DNA of 64,000 nt from Bacillus albus (GTDB lineage: Bacteria; Bacillota; Bacilli; Bacillales; Bacillaceae_G). The first letter of the stretch is position 1, and each line of letters starts with the position of its first letter. Positions 43,063 through 53,343 of the stretch are shown one piece after another. The stretch spans positions 1-64,000 of the forward strand of contig NZ_MAOE01000109.1 in assembly GCF_001884185.1 (NCBI RefSeq), given 5' to 3'. The translations under genes and the position numbers were made by a program. Below the pieces are notes generated by a model. The model searched no databases. It worked only from the letters and a program-made list of their open reading frames with translations, and was not told the origin of the DNA.

Positions 43063-43205
43063 AATCCTCATTCCCTTTAGTGGAGTATTTAACCATAGTG
43101 TATACAAATATTACTAGTAAAATCCTGTTAGATTGTAAAAAATATTGAGATACAGGTTGTTTTTTTCATATAATAAAGGTATGACAAGTGAGAGGAGATA
43201 GAAGT

Positions 43206-44930
43206 ATGAACTGGAAACAAGAATTTAGTCGCTGGCTTTCATATGGAGAGTTAGACGCAGAACTAAAAGAACAGTTAGAAAACATGAAGCAAGATGAAAA
43301 GAAAATTGAGGACAGCTTTTATAAAAATCTAGAATTCGGCACAGGTGGTATGCGTGGTGAACTTGGTGCTGGTACGAACCGTTTGAACGTATATACAGTT
43401 CGTAAAGCAACGCAAGGATTAGCGAAGTTTATTGAAAAATTAGGTGAAGAAGCGAAGAAGCGCGGTGTTGTTGTTGCTTACGATTCTCGTCATAAATCAC
43501 CTGAGTTCGCAATGGAAGTAGCTGCTACACTTGGTGCACACGGTATTACAACATATGTGTTTGAAAGCTTACGTCCAACGCCAGTGCTTTCTTTCGCAGT
43601 TCGTCATTTACATACAGTGAGTGGAATCGTTCTTACGGCAAGCCACAATCCACCGGAATATAACGGTTATAAAGTATATGGTGAAGATGGTGGGCAATTG
43701 CCTCCAAAAGAAGCTGATGAATTAATTAGCTACGTAAACGCAGTAGAAGATGAATTAACAGTTGAGGTTGCTGATGTGGAGCAATTAAAAGCTGATGGTT
43801 TATTACATATTATTGGACAAGAAGTAGATGATGCATATGCTGCAGAATTGAACAATGTCATTATTAATAAAGAAATGGTACAAAACGTTGGGAAAGACTT
43901 AAAAATCGTCTTTACACCACTACACGGAACATCAAATATTTCTGTACGCCGTGGTTTAGAAGAAGTTGGATTTACAGATGTAACAGTTGTAAAAGAGCAA
44001 GAGTTACCAGATCCGAACTTCTCTACAGTAAAATCACCGAACCCAGAAGAGCATGCAGCGTTTGAGTATGCAATTCGTGACGGTGAGAAGGTAGGCGCAG
44101 ATGTGTTAATCGCAACGGATCCTGACGCAGACCGCCTTGGCGTGGCAGTTCGTAATCACGATGGTGAGTTCCAAGTATTAACTGGTAACCAAACAGGTGC
44201 ATTAATGCTTGATTACTTATTATCTCAAAAGAAAGAAAACGGAACACTTCCAGAGAACGGTGTTGTATTAAAAACAATCGTAACGTCTGAAATTGGCCGT
44301 ACAATCGCGAAAGCATACGGTTTAGATACAGTTGATACGTTAACTGGGTTTAAATTTATCGGTGAGAAAATTAAACAGTATGAAGAAAGCGGACAATACG
44401 AATTCCAATTCGGTTATGAGGAAAGCTATGGTTATTTAATCCGTCCATTCTGCCGTGATAAAGATGCAGTACAATCTGTTCTATTCGCATGTGAAGTAGC
44501 TGCATACTACAAATCACAAGGTAAAACGTTATACGATGGTCTGTTAGAAGTATTTACGAAGTACGGTTTCTTCCGTGAAGATCTTGTATCGTTAACACTA
44601 AAAGGAAAAGATGGAGCGGAACAAATTCAAGAAATGATGGCAACATTCCGCGAAAATCCTCCGAAAGAAGTAGCGGGCTTAACAGTTGTAGCAGTTGAAG
44701 ACTATAAAGCGAGCATCGTTACATCTTTACAAGATGGACATAAAGAAGAGATTCACTTACCGAAATCAAATGTGTTAAAATATCAGTTAGAAGATGGTTC
44801 TTGGTTCTGCCTACGTCCATCTGGAACTGAACCGAAGATCAAATTCTACTTTGGTGTACAAGATAGTTCTTTACAAAATAGTGAACAAAAGTTACTTACT
44901 ATTAAAGAAGATATTATGAATCGTTTATAA
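43206..44930 (+). CDS. pgcA: Alpha-phosphoglucomutase PgcA
   Basis: 574 residues, phosphohexomutase family. Active-site serine loop [13 protein letters not shown], metal loop DPDADRLGV, sugar-binding loop GYEESYGY and phosphate loop [12 protein letters not shown] are all present. Interconverts glucose 6-phosphate and glucose 1-phosphate for UDP-glucose synthesis. ATG 43206 follows GAGAGGAGA. It precedes galU with one hairpin between them, as a pathway pair. Confidence 0.96.
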   Translation: MNWKQEFSRWLSYGELDAELKEQLENMKQDEKKIEDSFYKNLEFGTGGMRGELGAGTNRLNVYTVRKATQGLAKFIEKLGEEAKKRGVVVAYDSRHKSPEFAMEVAATLGAHGITTYVFESLRPTPVLSFAVRHLHTVSGIVLTASHNPPEYNGYKVYGEDGGQLPPKEADELISYVNAVEDELTVEVADVEQLKADGLLHIIGQEVDDAYAAELNNVIINKEMVQNVGKDLKIVFTPLHGTSNISVRRGLEEVGFTDVTVVKEQELPDPNFSTVKSPNPEEHAAFEYAIRDGEKVGADVLIATDPDADRLGVAVRNHDGEFQVLTGNQTGALMLDYLLSQKKENGTLPENGVVLKTIVTSEIGRTIAKAYGLDTVDTLTGFKFIGEKIKQYEESGQYEFQFGYEESYGYLIRPFCRDKDAVQSVLFACEVAAYYKSQGKTLYDGLLEVFTKYGFFREDLVSLTLKGKDGAEQIQEMMATFRENPPKEVAGLTVVAVEDYKASIVTSLQDGHKEEIHLPKSNVLKYQLEDGSWFCLRPSGTEPKIKFYFGVQDSSLQNSEQKLLTIKEDIMNRL

Positions 44931-44954
44931 TATAAAGTAATTTTAAGTAGTAGG

Positions 44955-44987
44955 GAACGAAAGGGAGTGAAACCTCCCTTTTGTTCT
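44955..44987 (+). terminator. Hairpin between pgcA and galU
   Basis: GAACgAAAGGGAG pairs with CCTCCCTTTtGTTC around a short loop. No long T-run follows, so read-through to galU is possible. Confidence 0.6.
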
Positions 44988-45038
44988 ATGTAAGGAAATG
45001 ATTGTTATTGATTCTGACAGAAGAGAGGGTATTTTGTG

Positions 45039-45926
45039 ATGAAAAGAGTAAGAAAAGCGATAATCCCAGCAGCTGGATTAGGAACACGTTTTTTACCAGC
45101 TACAAAAGCAATGCCAAAAGAAATGTTACCGATAGTAGATAAACCAACTATCCAATACATTGTAGAAGAAGCAGTAAAATCAGGAATCGAAGATATTATT
45201 ATCGTTACTGGTAAAACGAAGCGTTCTATTGAAGATCATTTTGATAATGCATTTGAGTTAGAGCAAAACTTATTAGAGAAGAAAAAGTATGAGTTACTTG
45301 AAAAAGTACAGGCTTCTTCAAAAATGGTAGATATTCACTATATTCGTCAAAAAGAACCAAAAGGATTAGGACACGCTGTTTGGTGTGCACGTAAATTCAT
45401 TGGTGATGAGCCATTCGCTGTTTTATTAGGTGATGATATCGTTCAAGCTGAAAAACCATGTTTACGTCAATTAATTGAAGAATATGATAAAACGCTTTCT
45501 TCTGTTATTGGTGTACAAACAGTTCCAGAAAATGAAACACACCGCTACGGAATTATCGACCCATTAGAGCAAGAAGGACGCCGTTACCAAGTTCGTAATT
45601 TCGTTGAGAAACCAGCAGCAGGTACAGCACCTTCAAACTTAGCAATTATGGGACGTTACGTTTTAACACCTGAAATTTTCATGTTCTTAGAACAGCAACA
45701 TGTTGGTGCTGGTGGCGAAATCCAGTTAACAGATGCTATTCAAAGCTTAAACGAAATTCAACGTGTATTCGCTTACGATTTCGAAGGAAAGCGCTACGAT
45801 GTAGGTGAAAAGTTAGGATTCGTTCAAACGACAATCGAAATGGCCCTGCAACACCCAGAATTACGTGATGACATGGTTGTAATGATGAAGAAAATTTTAG
45901 AAGAACAAACGAATCAAGAGTCTTAA
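45039..45926 (+). CDS. galU: UTP-glucose-1-phosphate uridylyltransferase
   Basis: 295 residues. Nucleotide-binding signature [19 protein letters not shown], with [13 protein letters not shown] and VLLGDDIVQ as metal-binding DD. Turns glucose 1-phosphate and UTP into UDP-glucose for glycolipids and wall polymers. ATG 45039 follows AGAGAGGG at nine bases. Acts directly after pgcA (43206-44930). Confidence 0.95.
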   Translation: MKRVRKAIIPAAGLGTRFLPATKAMPKEMLPIVDKPTIQYIVEEAVKSGIEDIIIVTGKTKRSIEDHFDNAFELEQNLLEKKKYELLEKVQASSKMVDIHYIRQKEPKGLGHAVWCARKFIGDEPFAVLLGDDIVQAEKPCLRQLIEEYDKTLSSVIGVQTVPENETHRYGIIDPLEQEGRRYQVRNFVEKPAAGTAPSNLAIMGRYVLTPEIFMFLEQQHVGAGGEIQLTDAIQSLNEIQRVFAYDFEGKRYDVGEKLGFVQTTIEMALQHPELRDDMVVMMKKILEEQTNQES

Positions 45927-45929
45927 TAT

Positions 45930-45971
45930 AAAAAAAGAGTTATTTCAGTTCGCTGAAATAACTCTTTTTTT
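45930..45971. terminator. Bidirectional hairpin after galU
   Basis: AAAAAAGAGTTATTTCAG pairs perfectly with CTGAAATAACTCTTTTTT around a four-base loop; serves galU and bioY. Confidence 0.9.
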
Positions 45972-45972
45972 C

Positions 45973-46566
45973 TTATGAAATCGTCGAATGAGAATGCTGA
46001 TAAGCGGAACGACGTACAGCATAATATATACGAGGTGCGATAATAGCACCGATAATTGTAAATACAATATCTTTTACTGCGAACCACATCATAATCATCC
46101 AAGCAGCTTTATAGCTCATATTACCACCCATGAAGAAATTAACTGCCCCGTACATATAAGTAGTACCGATAATATAAGTTAAAATGATTCCTGTGAAAGA
46201 GGCAATTGCAAATGTAGGAAATGTTGGTTTTTCCTTTTGTTCTACGAGTTTTCCTGATACGTAAGCAACGATAATAAATGCGATAATAAAACCACCAGTA
46301 GGATCTAAAAGTGCTCCAAATCCAGCTTTGAAGTTAGCGAAGATGGGCGCGCCTGCTAATCCAACAAGCATGTAAACCGTCATTGATAATGCGCCAAGTC
46401 TACTTCCAAGAAGAAGACCTGCTAAAATTGCGAAAAATGGTTGCATAGATAATGGGATACCCGCTACTTGCAGGAATGGTGCCCAAGATACAATATTTGC
46501 ACCAATGGCCATAAGAGCAACGAACATGGCAGCTAATGCTAAATCTAAAACATGAAATCTTCTCAT
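45973..46566 (-). CDS. bioY: Biotin transporter S-component BioY
   Basis: 197 residues with six membrane segments; family motifs include GIPLSMQPFFAILAGLLLGSRLGALSM and PTGGFIIAFI. Binds biotin for an ECF-type ABC transporter whose EcfAAT genes lie elsewhere. A BirA-type operator overlaps its ribosome site (46567-46600), so biotin should shut off both transcription and translation access. ATG at 46566. Confidence 0.95.
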   Translation of the reverse strand: MRRFHVLDLALAAMFVALMAIGANIVSWAPFLQVAGIPLSMQPFFAILAGLLLGSRLGALSMTVYMLVGLAGAPIFANFKAGFGALLDPTGGFIIAFIIVAYVSGKLVEQKEKPTFPTFAIASFTGIILTYIIGTTYMYGAVNFFMGGNMSYKAAWMIMMWFAVKDIVFTIIGAIIAPRIYYAVRRSAYQHSHSTIS

Positions 46567-46600
46567 AATGTTAACCTCCTGTTGTTTTTAGGTTAACATT
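46567..46600 (-). promoter_or_regulatory. BirA (biotin) operator overlapping the bioY ribosome site
   Basis: AATGTTAACCT (46567-46577) and AGGTTAACATT (46590-46600) are exact 11-base inverted repeats. The core GTTAACC-N14-GGTTAAC fits the BirA operator as I recall it. The SD AGGAGG is part of the downstream arm. Confidence 0.8.
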
Positions 46601-46616
46601 ATCGTAGCGAAAATAT

Positions 46617-47360
46617 TTACTTGTTGTCAATCAAAATATTTTGATAAGAAGGCTTCAAATAGTCTCTTAGCAACGTATACGGAATACGAAATTGCGGAAT
46701 TCCGCTAGAATAAGGAGCAATCTCATATAGAGGGAAATAAATGACGAGATTGTTCGGCTCTAAAAAGAAGTGAAACTTTTTCGTGCTCATGACCTTTTCA
46801 GTTGCATCGGGAAAATAAATACTTTCATTTTGTTTAATTTGTCTTACAATCTCAGCACGAATTACTTCTTTATATTTGTCTTCTTGTTGAAATAGATCGT
46901 CTAAGCGTAGTAACTTTTTTTCGTTTAAATCAAATGTGTTTGCTTTCCACGTATAAAGACCGTGCGCACCGCCTGTATATTGATAGTAATTCAAATATAG
47001 GCTGAGAAAAGGTAGTTTATTCAAGGAGACTTTATAATCAACATTCGCCACGTACGGATGAAATGGCGTACTAGATCCTTCTGTTTCTTTATAATATTTT
47101 TTTGCGTCTTTTTCTAATCTAGTTTTAAATTTGTCAGTAGATTTTTTGTAGTAGAGATTGAGCTTATTTTGAAATTTAGAATCGGAAAAGTTATGAAATG
47201 AAGGTCTGTTAATTTGATATTCTATATAAGGTTTCTTACCTTTTTGCGTTACAGTCTGAACATCGATTGTCAGGTTAGATGTTTTGGCTGCTAGTGCACA
47301 ATTTGGTACAATAGTCAGCAAGGAGAACATAAGTAATAGTATATAAAATTTCTGTTTCAT
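46617..47360 (-). CDS. Secreted DUF4163/DUF3298 domain protein
   Basis: 247 residues with a signal peptide (MKQKFYILLLMFSLLTIVP..ALAA). The N-terminal part (YIEYQINRPSF) fits DUF4163 and the C-terminal part (EPNNLVIYFPLYEIAPYSSGIPQFRIPYTLLRDYL) DUF3298, the pair found in RsiV-like anti-sigma and PdaC-like proteins. GGAHGLYTWKANTFDL is the conserved core; no catalytic domain. GGAGG is ten bases from the ATG. Function unknown. Confidence 0.85.
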   Translation of the reverse strand: MKQKFYILLLMFSLLTIVPNCALAAKTSNLTIDVQTVTQKGKKPYIEYQINRPSFHNFSDSKFQNKLNLYYKKSTDKFKTRLEKDAKKYYKETEGSSTPFHPYVANVDYKVSLNKLPFLSLYLNYYQYTGGAHGLYTWKANTFDLNEKKLLRLDDLFQQEDKYKEVIRAEIVRQIKQNESIYFPDATEKVMSTKKFHFFLEPNNLVIYFPLYEIAPYSSGIPQFRIPYTLLRDYLKPSYQNILIDNK

Positions 47361-47455
47361 TTAGGTGAAACCTCCTTATATAAGTGTTATACGTAGTTTG
47401 AAAATAAACAGGTAAAATTATACATTTAATTACAGTGAGAGAAGGGGGAAGCGAT

Positions 47456-47839
47456 ATGGCAAAAACTTTAATGGATTCACTTGGAATTGAGTTGTTAGAG
47501 ATGACAGAAGATAAGGTGGTTGCTACGATGCCTGTTGATGAGCGTACGCATCAGCCGTTTGGTTTTTTACACGGTGGTGCATCGCTTGCATTAGCAGAAA
47601 CAGTAGCAAGCGTTGGCTCATACAATTTAATTGATCAAGAGAAATGCATCTGTTTTGGTCTAGAAATTAATGCAAATCACATTCGCTCAAAGAAAGATGG
47701 AATTGTAACAGCGATCGGAACACCGATACATAGAGGACATTCAACGATGGTTTGGGATGTACGTATCATTGATGAGAATGACGATTTATTATGTATTTCA
47801 AGATGTACAGTAGCAATTAAAGAAAAACGTGAAAAGTAA
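47456..47839 (+). CDS. yuxO: Hotdog-fold thioesterase YuxO
   Basis: 127 residues of the PaaI/YuxO thioesterase family. HQPFGFLHGGASLALAETVAS carries the catalytic His-Gly-Gly and Glu. Related enzymes hydrolyse 1,4-dihydroxy-2-naphthoyl-CoA or other acyl-CoAs; for Bacillus a menaquinone-pathway role is plausible but not shown. ATG 47456 follows AAGGGGGAAG. Confidence 0.9.
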   Translation: MAKTLMDSLGIELLEMTEDKVVATMPVDERTHQPFGFLHGGASLALAETVASVGSYNLIDQEKCICFGLEINANHIRSKKDGIVTAIGTPIHRGHSTMVWDVRIIDENDDLLCISRCTVAIKEKREK

Positions 47840-47874
47840 AAAAGAGGCGGCTCTCATGAGCTGCCTCTTTTTCT
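47838..47874. terminator. Bidirectional hairpin
   Basis: AAAAAGAGGC-g-GCTC pairs with GAGC-t-GCCTCTTTTT between yuxO and glyQS. Confidence 0.88.
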
Positions 47875-47879
47875 TATAA

Positions 47880-49256
47880 TTAGAACTGGATTTTCTTCTC
47901 TAAGAAACCTTTTAGTTCGCTAATTGGCATACGAACTTGTTCCATTGTGTCACGGTCACGTACTGTAACAGCTTTGTCTTCAACTGAGTCAAAGTCGTAA
48001 GTGATACAGAATGGTGTACCGATTTCGTCTTGACGACGGTAACGTTTACCGATAGAACCAGTTTCATCAAAGTCTACCATGAAGTCTTTAGCTAATTCTG
48101 CGAATACTTCAGTAGCACCTTCAGATAGCTTTTTAGATAATGGTAAGATCGCTGCTTTGTATGGTGCTAAAGCAGGGTGGAAACGAAGAACTGTACGAGA
48201 ATCGTTTTCTAATTGCTCTTCTTCATATGCATCACATAAGAATGCTAATGTTACGCGGTCAGCACCTAAAGATGGCTCGATGCAGTACGGTACGTAACGC
48301 TCATTCGTTTGTGGATCAATATAGTTAAAGTCTTCGTTAGAGTGTTCCATGTGACGTTTTAAATCGAAGTCTGTACGAGATGCTACGCCCCATAGTTCGC
48401 CCCAACCGAATGGGAATTTGAATTCAATATCAGTTGTTGCGTTACTGTAGTGAGATAACTCTTCTTCACCGTGGTCACGAAGACGCATGCTTTCTTCAGT
48501 CATACCAAGTGAAAGTAACCAGTTTTTACAAGTTTCACGCCAGAATGCGAACCACTCTAAATCTTCACCAGGCTTACAGAAGAATTCAAGTTCCATTTGT
48601 TCGAATTCACGTGTACGGAATGTGAAGTTACCAGGCGTGATTTCGTTACGGAAGCTCTTACCGATTTGGCCAATACCAAATGGAAGTTTTTTACGCATAG
48701 AGCGTTGTACGTTTTTAAAGTTTACGAAAATACCTTGTGCTGTTTCAGGACGAAGGAAGATTTCGTTTGTGCTAGACTCTGTAACACCTTGGAATGTTTT
48801 GAACATTAAGTTGAACTGACGGATTTCAGTGAATTCTTCACTACCGCAATCAGGACATTTTACTTCATGCTCTTTCATTAAGTCAGCCATTTGGTCGAAA
48901 GTAAGACCGTCAACAACCATTTCGATGCCTTTTGCATCTAATGCATCTTCAATTAATTTATCAGCACGGTGACGCGCTTTACATTTTTTACAGTCGATCA
49001 TTGGATCGTTGAAGTTACCAACGTGACCAGAAGCGATCCAAGTTTTTGGGTTCATTAAAATAGCTGCGTCTAAACCAACGTTGTATGGAGATTCTTGAAT
49101 GAATTTTTTCCACCAAGCTTTTTTAACGTTATTTTTTAATTCGATTCCAAGTGGACCGTAATCCCATGTGTTTGCAAGACCACCGTAAATTTCAGAACCA
49201 GGGAAAACAAAACCGCGATGTTTCGCTAAGTTTACAACTTGTTCCATTGAATACAT
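47880..49256 (-). CDS. glyQS: Glycyl-tRNA synthetase, single-chain (GlyQS)
   Basis: 458 residues, class II, alpha2-type. [17 protein letters not shown] starts the catalytic domain, a zinc-type insertion contains CKKC and CPDCGSE, motif 2 is [25 protein letters not shown], motif 3 is [12 protein letters not shown]-like ([12 protein letters not shown]), and the C-terminal anticodon-binding domain follows. GGAGG is eight bases from ATG 49256. Controlled by the T-box upstream. Confidence 0.95.
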   Translation of the reverse strand: MYSMEQVVNLAKHRGFVFPGSEIYGGLANTWDYGPLGIELKNNVKKAWWKKFIQESPYNVGLDAAILMNPKTWIASGHVGNFNDPMIDCKKCKARHRADKLIEDALDAKGIEMVVDGLTFDQMADLMKEHEVKCPDCGSEEFTEIRQFNLMFKTFQGVTESSTNEIFLRPETAQGIFVNFKNVQRSMRKKLPFGIGQIGKSFRNEITPGNFTFRTREFEQMELEFFCKPGEDLEWFAFWRETCKNWLLSLGMTEESMRLRDHGEEELSHYSNATTDIEFKFPFGWGELWGVASRTDFDLKRHMEHSNEDFNYIDPQTNERYVPYCIEPSLGADRVTLAFLCDAYEEEQLENDSRTVLRFHPALAPYKAAILPLSKKLSEGATEVFAELAKDFMVDFDETGSIGKRYRRQDEIGTPFCITYDFDSVEDKAVTVRDRDTMEQVRMPISELKGFLEKKIQF

Positions 49257-49324
49257 AATAAAATCCTCCTTTTGAAAGTTAACGTATTGGCGATGACGTG
49301 CTCAGATGCTAGTGAAACGAGCGG

Positions 49325-49545
49325 TATATGCTTTGAAAAACATAAAAAAACGCTCATCCCAAGGCTTAATTGCCTAGGGACGAGCGTTTGCCCGCGGTTC
49401 CACCCTAGTTGATACACAAAAGGTGCATCCACTTTATCACGTATTGCTCGAGACTGCCGTTTCCTTGCAACTTCAGGCTTTCACTATCCCTGAATCGCTT
49501 TTTGTGCAAGTACTTATAAGTCCGTCATCGCTACTTATATTAATA
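49325..49545 (-). promoter_or_regulatory. T-box riboswitch of glyQS
   Basis: On the minus strand the T-box sequence AGGGTGGAACCGCGGG (49391-49406) precedes a terminator: ACGCTCGTCCC pairs with GGGATGAGCGT, then seven T (49344-49390). The upstream part holds a long stem I. A GGC glycine codon in GAAACGGCAGTCT (49456-49458) is the candidate specifier. Uncharged tRNA-Gly should favour the antiterminator. Confidence 0.92.
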
Positions 49546-49602
49546 ATAATGAACATATTCTAACACGTTCTTTTTTAAATCTCAATAGAGGAACGTGTCT
49601 AT

Positions 49603-50316
49603 CTATGATAGAGTCTCGCCTATTTTTTCGTTATTTATTCCGTAATTTTGTTTAATGTGCTTAATTGCTTCACGTTTACTGAGCGGGGCAAGTTCGTTAT
49701 TTTGCACGTATTCCCATACTACATCGGGCTTTGTTTTTGCATATTCACGAAGGACCCAGCCAATCGCTTTTTGAATGAAAAATTCTTTTGAAGAATGTAG
49801 TTGTCCAATAATCCAGAAAAGAAGTTCTTCATCCATCTTTTGTTTATATTTTAGCTGGAACAAAATAGCGGCACGTTGTAACCATATGTTATTTGATGCG
49901 ATCCATTTCGGAATATAGGCAGAAATTAATTCTGGACGTTGTAAAAAGATATTGCCTAAAAAGGTAGGGACGATGCTATCAACAGTATCCCACCAAGACT
50001 TTGTGACAATGAGTTCTTCTAAGAAGGGGATATGCGTTTCGTTTATATGCTTTTTATATTTTTGCATAATATCAAGTGCTGCTGCCTGAAATTCACGTTC
50101 TGGTAAATCCCAAAGCTCACGTATGAGAACTTGGAAGTCTTTTGGATCTGGGAGAGTATGTATTTGAATAACGTCTTTTAACAACTGTCTTCTCTCGGGA
50201 GTTTGAATACCGAGAAACGGGAAGTGATTTTTCATATAACGTGCCATCGGTTCTGCTTTTTCCGGATTTTTGTGAGCTATGAAATGTTCTTGCAGTGCTT
50301 TTACAAATGGATGCAT
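49603..50316 (-). CDS. alkD: DNA alkylation repair glycosylase AlkD
   Basis: 237 residues of HEAT-like repeats. Numbering from the ATG puts Trp109, Asp113, Arg148 and Trp187 at exactly the catalytic positions described for B. cereus AlkD (KSWWDTVD; NIWLQR; AIGWVLR). Excises N3- and N7-alkylpurines without base flipping. No signal. ATG follows GAGAGGAGAAC. Just downstream of the glyQS T-box region in reverse, but with its own frame end at 49603. Confidence 0.97.
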   Translation of the reverse strand: MHPFVKALQEHFIAHKNPEKAEPMARYMKNHFPFLGIQTPERRQLLKDVIQIHTLPDPKDFQVLIRELWDLPEREFQAAALDIMQKYKKHINETHIPFLEELIVTKSWWDTVDSIVPTFLGNIFLQRPELISAYIPKWIASNNIWLQRAAILFQLKYKQKMDEELLFWIIGQLHSSKEFFIQKAIGWVLREYAKTKPDVVWEYVQNNELAPLSKREAIKHIKQNYGINNEKIGETLS

Positions 50317-50433
50317 CAGTTGTTCTCCTCTCTAATTATCTTACTCCTATTATTATACAGAGAGTTTGGTTGAATTTTAAAACATAACTTGTAAAGTAAT
50401 GAAATATGTTGAGAGTAGAGAGGAGAGGATAAG

Positions 50434-50901
50434 ATGGAAAATCAAGGTTTACTAGCAGGTTTCTTTGCTCTTAGTTTTGCGTTTATTCTTGTTGTATTGA
50501 TTTGGGCAATTATTGCGTATTTATTAACGGCTTTTGCACTGTATACGATGGCGAAAAATGATGGTGCAACGGATGGTGCTCTTGCGTTTATTCCTTTTTT
50601 AAATAGTAAGATATGGGGGGATTTAGCGAAAGATAAATTACCAGACTTTTTGAAAGAAGAAGCAGGATGGAAAGTATTCGGCATATATGTCGCATGTTTC
50701 ATTTTTAACTTCGTACCAATTCTATATTTAATAGCAACAGCTGTATCGATTGTGCTATCTATTTATCTTATTTACGCAATTTTAGATAGATACGGAACGA
50801 ATTCTATATTGTTTACGATTATTCATACAATCACGTTTTCGGTTTTCTTACCGATTCACTTATTTATTATTCGGAATGAGCCGGTAAGGTATAACGAGTA
50901 A
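50434..50901 (+). CDS. Four-helix membrane protein of unknown function
   Basis: 155 residues with about four membrane segments (10-35, 38-55 partly, 85-110, 125-147). Motif-like elements are YTMAKNDGATDGALAFIPFLNSKIWGDLA and FVPILYLIATAVSIV. Family not recognised; similar small integral proteins occur in Firmicutes. ATG follows GAGAGGAGAGG. Confidence 0.7.
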   Translation: MENQGLLAGFFALSFAFILVVLIWAIIAYLLTAFALYTMAKNDGATDGALAFIPFLNSKIWGDLAKDKLPDFLKEEAGWKVFGIYVACFIFNFVPILYLIATAVSIVLSIYLIYAILDRYGTNSILFTIIHTITFSVFLPIHLFIIRNEPVRYNE

Positions 50902-50924
50902 GTTTATTTTAAATATGTGTAATG

Positions 50925-50957
50925 AAAAAAGCGCCCTGTTTATTTGGGCGCTTTTTC
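50925..50957. terminator. Bidirectional hairpin
   Basis: AAAAAAGCGCCC and GGGCGCTTTTT, between convergent genes. Confidence 0.88.
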
Positions 50958-50959
50958 TA

Positions 50960-52285
50960 CTACATAAGGTAGCGTACATAAATATAAATATGAGAAATGA
51001 TTAATGAAACGATCATAATTGGGAAACCGACTTTTAGGAAGTCCATGTAGCTAAACTTATGTCCTTCGCGGCTTGCGATACCTGCAACAATTACGTTAGC
51101 AGAAGCCCCGATTAATGTTCCGTTTCCACCTAGACAAGCACCTAATGCTAATGCCCACCATAATACGTCGATTTGTGCGTCAGAAGGTGATAATCCTAGC
51201 CCAACTGCCATATCGTTAATAAGTGGGATCATTGTTGCAACGAATGGAATGTTATCAATTGTTGCCGAGGCGATACCAGATACCCATAAAATAAGGATAG
51301 ATGCGTAAGAAATATCTCCGCCCGTTATGCCAATTACTTTTTGAGCTAACATTTTAATAAGGCCGATATCGATAAGTCCTCCAACGAGTACGAATAGTCC
51401 TGCGAAGAAGAAGATTGTTACCCACTCAACACTTGCGAATACCTCTTCAATTTCATGTTCTTTCACACCAATTAGCATAAGAATAGTGGCACCAGTTAAA
51501 GCGATGATAGCTGCATCAACATGGAAGATTGAATGAGTCATGAAACCTACAATTGTAAGTCCAAGTACTGTTAAAGATTTTTTCATTAATACTGGATCTT
51601 TAATATATTGCTTTTCATCTAAACTCATTAATTTCTTAACTTGTACAGGATCAGCAATTAATTGTTTACGATACATGAAGTAAAGTATTGTCGCTGTCAC
51701 GCCAATAATAATGATTACGATAGGTGCTAAGTTGAATAAGAATGCATTGAAATCTAAATGCTTATTTGCAGAACCAATCATAATGTTAGGTGGATCACCA
51801 ATTAATGTCGCTGTTCCTCCAATGTTTGAAAAAATAATTTCAGAAAGTAAATAAGGAACAGGATTTACTTGCAGTATGCGCGTAATAGATAAAGTAACTG
51901 GAACAACAAGAAGTACAGTTGTAACGTTATCTAAAAATGCGGAACCAAGCGCAGTAAGTAAGGAAAGGGAAATTAAAATTTTAATTGGATTTCCTTGGGC
52001 TCCTTTTGCTGCTTTAATGGCAACGTATTGGAAGACACCCGATTTGCTCGTAATGTTCACCAAAATCATCATACCGATGAGTAGTGTAATCGTCCCCCAT
52101 TCAATATGTTTCGTAAAGGCGTTGTGTAAATCAACGACCCCCATAATTACCATGAGTGCTGCGCCAAGAAGTGCGATGACAGCGCGATTGATTTTTTCAG
52201 AAATAATAATGGCATATGTAATTAAAAAGACTGCGATAGCAAAATAATACTGCCAGTTTGCGAGCTCTTGCGTTGTTTCGTGCAA
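50960..52285 (-). CDS. ArsB/NhaD family ion transporter
   Basis: About 441 residues with 11-12 membrane segments of the ion transporter superfamily. Repeated motifs ALGSAFLDNVTTVLLVVPVT and IASATIDNIPFVATMIPL with IGDPPNIMIGS and GNGTLIGASANVIVAG are the four-motif pattern of NhaD/ArsB/SLC13 proteins, and favour Na+/H+ antiport or arsenite/anion export. The first ATG (52294) touches AAAGGAG; TTG at 52285 (nine bases away) is the better start. Confidence 0.88.
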   Translation of the reverse strand: MHETTQELANWQYYFAIAVFLITYAIIISEKINRAVIALLGAALMVIMGVVDLHNAFTKHIEWGTITLLIGMMILVNITSKSGVFQYVAIKAAKGAQGNPIKILISLSLLTALGSAFLDNVTTVLLVVPVTLSITRILQVNPVPYLLSEIIFSNIGGTATLIGDPPNIMIGSANKHLDFNAFLFNLAPIVIIIIGVTATILYFMYRKQLIADPVQVKKLMSLDEKQYIKDPVLMKKSLTVLGLTIVGFMTHSIFHVDAAIIALTGATILMLIGVKEHEIEEVFASVEWVTIFFFAGLFVLVGGLIDIGLIKMLAQKVIGITGGDISYASILILWVSGIASATIDNIPFVATMIPLINDMAVGLGLSPSDAQIDVLWWALALGACLGGNGTLIGASANVIVAGIASREGHKFSYMDFLKVGFPIMIVSLIISHIYIYVRYLM

Positions 52286-52574
52286 AACTCTCATCTCCTT
52301 TCATTCACTTTTCTTAGTGTGTCAAAAATGAACTAGATGAAACACACATAAAGTCATTATAAATTAGAAAAATGTCGGATGTAAATGAAAGGGCGTATTT
52401 TGTTATATTTTCTGCAAAGGTCATTTTTTCGTATTTTTAAAAATATTTGCGGGCATTTGACATATATATAAGATACATCCAATCTGAATATTTAAAATGG
52501 AATTAGCATTCGAGCTTGTTCGTGTAGGAGTGTCAAATAGAAAGGAATGACAAAGATGATAAGGAAGGGATCGT

Positions 52575-53198
52575 ATGGATGAACAACGATTTTTATTTTT
52601 GGATTTTGAGTTTACGATGCCCCAGCACAGAAAAAAACCAAAAGGATTTTTCCCGGAAATTATTGAAGTAGGACTCGTTTCGGTTGTTGGCTGTAAGGTA
52701 GAAGACACATATTCAGCTCATGTTAGGCCGAAAACTTTTCCTTCTTTAACGGATCGATGTAAGAAATTTTTAGGGATTAAACAAGAAGCTGTAGATAAAG
52801 GAATTTCGTTTCTAGAACTTGTTGAAAAACTTGTAGAATATGAAAAGAGATGTAAACCAACCATTGTTACGTGGGGAAATATGGATATGAAAGTGTTGAA
52901 GCATAATTGTGAAATGGCGGGAGTCGACTTTCCTTTCTTAGGACAGTGCCGTGATTTATCAATGGAGTATAAGAAGTTTTTTGGTGAGAGAAATCAAACA
53001 GGATTGTGGAAAGCAATTGAGGCGTATGGAAAAGTAGGAACAGGTAAGCATCATTGTGCGCTAGATGATGCGATGACGACGTATAATATTTTTAAATTAG
53101 TAGAAAAAGATAAAGAGTATTTAGTGAAACCAGCACCTCCAACATTAGGAGAACTCGTTGATTTTTCAAAAGTGTTAAAGAAAGTGAGTACACAGTAA
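52575..53198 (+). CDS. kapD: 3'-5' exonuclease KapD
   Basis: 207 residues. DEDDh exonuclease: FLDFEFT (D-x-E) near residue 9, a second Asp in NMDMKVL, and HHCALDDAMTTYNIF with the catalytic His-Asp. In B. subtilis KapD counteracts the KinA pathway to sporulation. ATG follows AAGGAAGGG. Neighbouring kapB is convergent. Confidence 0.92.
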   Translation: MDEQRFLFLDFEFTMPQHRKKPKGFFPEIIEVGLVSVVGCKVEDTYSAHVRPKTFPSLTDRCKKFLGIKQEAVDKGISFLELVEKLVEYEKRCKPTIVTWGNMDMKVLKHNCEMAGVDFPFLGQCRDLSMEYKKFFGERNQTGLWKAIEAYGKVGTGKHHCALDDAMTTYNIFKLVEKDKEYLVKPAPPTLGELVDFSKVLKKVSTQ

Positions 53199-53230
53199 CG
53201 ACCAAATTGCACAGTATGTAATTTGGTCGT
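53198..53230. terminator. Hairpin after kapD
   Basis: ACGACCAAATT pairs with AATTTGGTCGT; T-rich end follows and merges with a bcr1-like repeat. Confidence 0.75.
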
Positions 53231-53237
53231 TTTGTTT

Positions 53238-53343
53238 TTTATCCCGCATTAACGGGCAGTAAGATCCCCACCTCAAAATTCAGCGAAAGCAAAGAAGTTA
53301 GGTGGGGGATGAAAACCCCCCACTGATTAAAGTTTCACTTTAT
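53238..53343. repeat. bcr1-like repeat, medium copy
   Basis: TTTAT at 53238-53242 and 53339-53343 flank a 96-base core beginning CCCGCATTAACGGGCAGTAAG and ending GATTAAAGTTTCAC. Inside, TCCCCACCT and AGGTGGGG pair as a stem. The kapB stop (53340-53342) lies in the right TTTAT. About 50 bases of the longest copy are absent. Confidence 0.78.
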
